Source: CAZILN01 sp964540005 (lineage in GTDB: Bacteria; Bacteroidota; Bacteroidia; Bacteroidales; SM23-62). Taken from it: 6,681 bases of DNA. Shown here piece after piece: positions 5,903 through 6,681 of the stretch. Position 1 is the stretch's first letter; each line of letters begins with the position of its first letter. The notes under the pieces were generated by a model, which worked only from the letters and a program-made list of their open reading frames with translations, was not told the DNA's origin and ran no database searches. Both the position numbers and the translations under genes were made by a program. The stretch lies in NCBI GenBank assembly GCA_964540005.1, contig CAZILN010000131.1, positions 1 through 6,681 on the forward strand. The letters are read 5' to 3'.

Positions 5903-6490
5903 TTACAGCCTTATACCCAGCGAAAATCCTGCAGCAGCCGTTGGTGTAAGCCCGTTACGGATAATTGAAGATGGGGCCAGTTCATTCTCTGCACTCCAGC
6001 CTATGCGAAAAGACATACCAAACCCGGCATGCAGGTCAAGTGATATTTTGTTAGCAAAAATGACCGTATACCCAAGTGCTCCCATGGGGGACCAGCCCAG
6101 CCTTTTCCCATCCACCCCGGAATCCCCCGTGTTTATCATCAGGTATTCCAGGCTGGCGGGGTAGAAACCGGCGTATGGCTGAAAGTTGAGAAATTTATCC
6201 TTTAACGGCCTTCTGAGTGTATTCAGCCTGTAGTTGATCCCGATATGCAAGAATATATTCAGGCTGTCAGGGTTCCCAATGATTCCGGTTACTCCGGGCT
6301 TGAATGCATATGAGATTTCTTCATCAATGTGGTACTGGTAGTCGATAAAGGCTCCTATACCTGAGTTCATTGTAGTGACAATGCCACCAGCACTGATGGA
6401 ATGTTTGGGTATAATGGATTGTCCTGATCCCGCCTGTGGTATCCCGATCAGGCAGGCAACAACCAGTATTATCATATGAACAGCCTTCAT
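5903..6490 (-). CDS. Small outer-membrane beta-barrel protein, family not recognised
   Basis: The 195-residue product begins with a signal peptide (MKAVHMIILVVACLIGIPQA, probably cut after Gly-Ser-Gly-Gln at 24). The mature 171 residues alternate polar and hydrophobic or aromatic residues in amphipathic strands with Gly-rich turns: HSISAGGIV at 30-38, IGAFIDYQYHI at 45-55, YAFKPGVTGIIG at 61-72, IFLHIGINYRL at 79-89, FQPYAGFYPASLEYL at 103-117, MGALGYTVIF at 136-145, LDLHAGFGMSFRIGW at 151-165 and TAAAGFSLGIRL at 184-195. This fits an 8-strand barrel. No catalytic motif is visible. It is the first gene of a probable operon with the PagL-like gene, so it may share an envelope role; that link is inferred from position only. 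The product is generic enough that a DUF3575- or OmpW-like assignment cannot be made by eye. Confidence 0.75.
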   Translation of the reverse strand: MKAVHMIILVVACLIGIPQAGSGQSIIPKHSISAGGIVTTMNSGIGAFIDYQYHIDEEISYAFKPGVTGIIGNPDSLNIFLHIGINYRLNTLRRPLKDKFLNFQPYAGFYPASLEYLMINTGDSGVDGKRLGWSPMGALGYTVIFANKISLDLHAGFGMSFRIGWSAENELAPSSIIRNGLTPTAAAGFSLGIRL

Positions 6491-6601
6491 AAGAATCTAA
6501 AATACATAGTAAATCTAACAACTAAAAAATAAATTCGACAATCAGCTTGTAATTAATTGGTATGGAAACAAGTATTCCATTTCAATATTAAAATAATTCT
6601 T

Positions 6602-6609
6602 TAAATTTG
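6602..6609 (+). promoter_or_regulatory. -7 promoter box of the tRNA-His gene
   Basis: TAAATTTG is an exact match to the Bacteroidota TAnnTTTG element and ends 12 bp before the first tRNA base. A weak TTTC (6580-6583) lies 18 bp upstream in place of the TTTG -33 element. This points to a tRNA transcript starting very near its mature 5' end. Confidence 0.55.
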
Positions 6610-6621
6610 CAATCCGAAAAT

Positions 6622-6681
6622 GGTGGATGTAGCTCAGCAGGTTAGAGCGCTGGATTGTGGTTCCAGAGGTCGCCGGTTCGA
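6622..6681 (+). tRNA. tRNA-His (anticodon GTG), 3' part outside window
   Basis: The acceptor strand GTGGATG (6623-6629) is followed by T8-A9, a D arm with GCTC (6632-6635) and GAGC stems, and anticodon stem CTGGA (6650-6654) / TCCAG (6662-6666). The 7-base loop TTGTGGT has anticodon GTG at 6657-6659. Variable bases AGGTC and the T stem GCCGG with TTCGA complete what is visible. The base before the acceptor (6622) is G, matching the extra G(-1) that histidyl-tRNA synthetase needs; here it is encoded in the DNA. The window ends in the T loop, so the rest of the T arm, the 3' acceptor strand and the discriminator base cannot be seen. Confidence 0.95.

Noticed and set aside
5823..6164. Open frame of 113 codons on the plus strand
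   Set aside because: Antisense to the two barrel genes, spans their junction, and its product resembles nothing; the minus-strand frames have signal peptides and strand patterns.
6324..6521. Minus-strand frame of 65 codons rich in Cys and Tyr
   Set aside because: Out-of-frame shadow of the small barrel gene start; no export signal or motif.
6622..6681. tRNA-His as an integration site for a mobile island
   Set aside because: No integrase or duplicated tRNA end is visible, and the 3' part that would serve as attachment site is outside the window.

Overview
The window looks like ordinary chromosome of a Bacteroidota (Bacteroidetes) species. This is inferred from the gene families: a DUF2147 secreted protein, a head-GIN/DUF2807 protein, a CoA-binding YccU-like protein, a long Bacteroidota-type acyloxyacyl hydrolase, and secreted proteins whose signal peptides end in Ala-Gln or Gly-Gln. 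Start codons lack clear Shine-Dalgarno sequences, and TAnnTTTG-type promoter boxes precede some genes. Neither genus nor species can be read from the sequence. There is no transposase, integrase, CRISPR array or phage gene.

Layout, left to right. Positions 1-1463 (minus) hold the N-terminal 487 codons of a secreted right-handed parallel beta-helix protein that runs off the left edge. It is built from at least two in-frame units of 382 residues. Their shared block is identical over 119 bp, up to the window edge. Its 5' leader carries a TAnnTTTG-like box, a nested hairpin and a second hairpin next to the start codon. Positions 1725-2237 (minus) encode a CYTH-domain protein. Diverging from it is a secreted DUF2147 protein (2316-2780, plus). 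A non-coding stretch with two inverted repeats follows. Next comes a small secreted acidic protein (2971-3336, plus) with four copies of an L-E-x-W-M motif, closed by a strong rho-independent terminator (3370-3401). Then come a CoA-binding protein (3439-3891, plus) and a GIN-domain adhesin-like protein (3939-4661, plus), possibly co-transcribed.

Convergent to these, on the minus strand, lies a probable two-gene outer-membrane operon: a small unrecognised beta-barrel protein (6490 to 5903), then a PagL-like lipid A deacylase/acyloxyacyl hydrolase (5865 to 4741), 37 bp apart. At the right edge is the first part of a tRNA-His gene (GTG anticodon, plus) with a matching promoter box; it is cut by the window end.

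The theme is the cell envelope: five or six of the eight protein genes encode exported products (beta-helix, DUF2147, LExWM protein, GIN protein, two barrel proteins). I see no convincing new multi-gene system. The best leads are the unassigned LExWM repeat protein, the recently homogenised duplication in the beta-helix gene with its structured leader, and the pairing of an unknown small barrel with a PagL-like enzyme.
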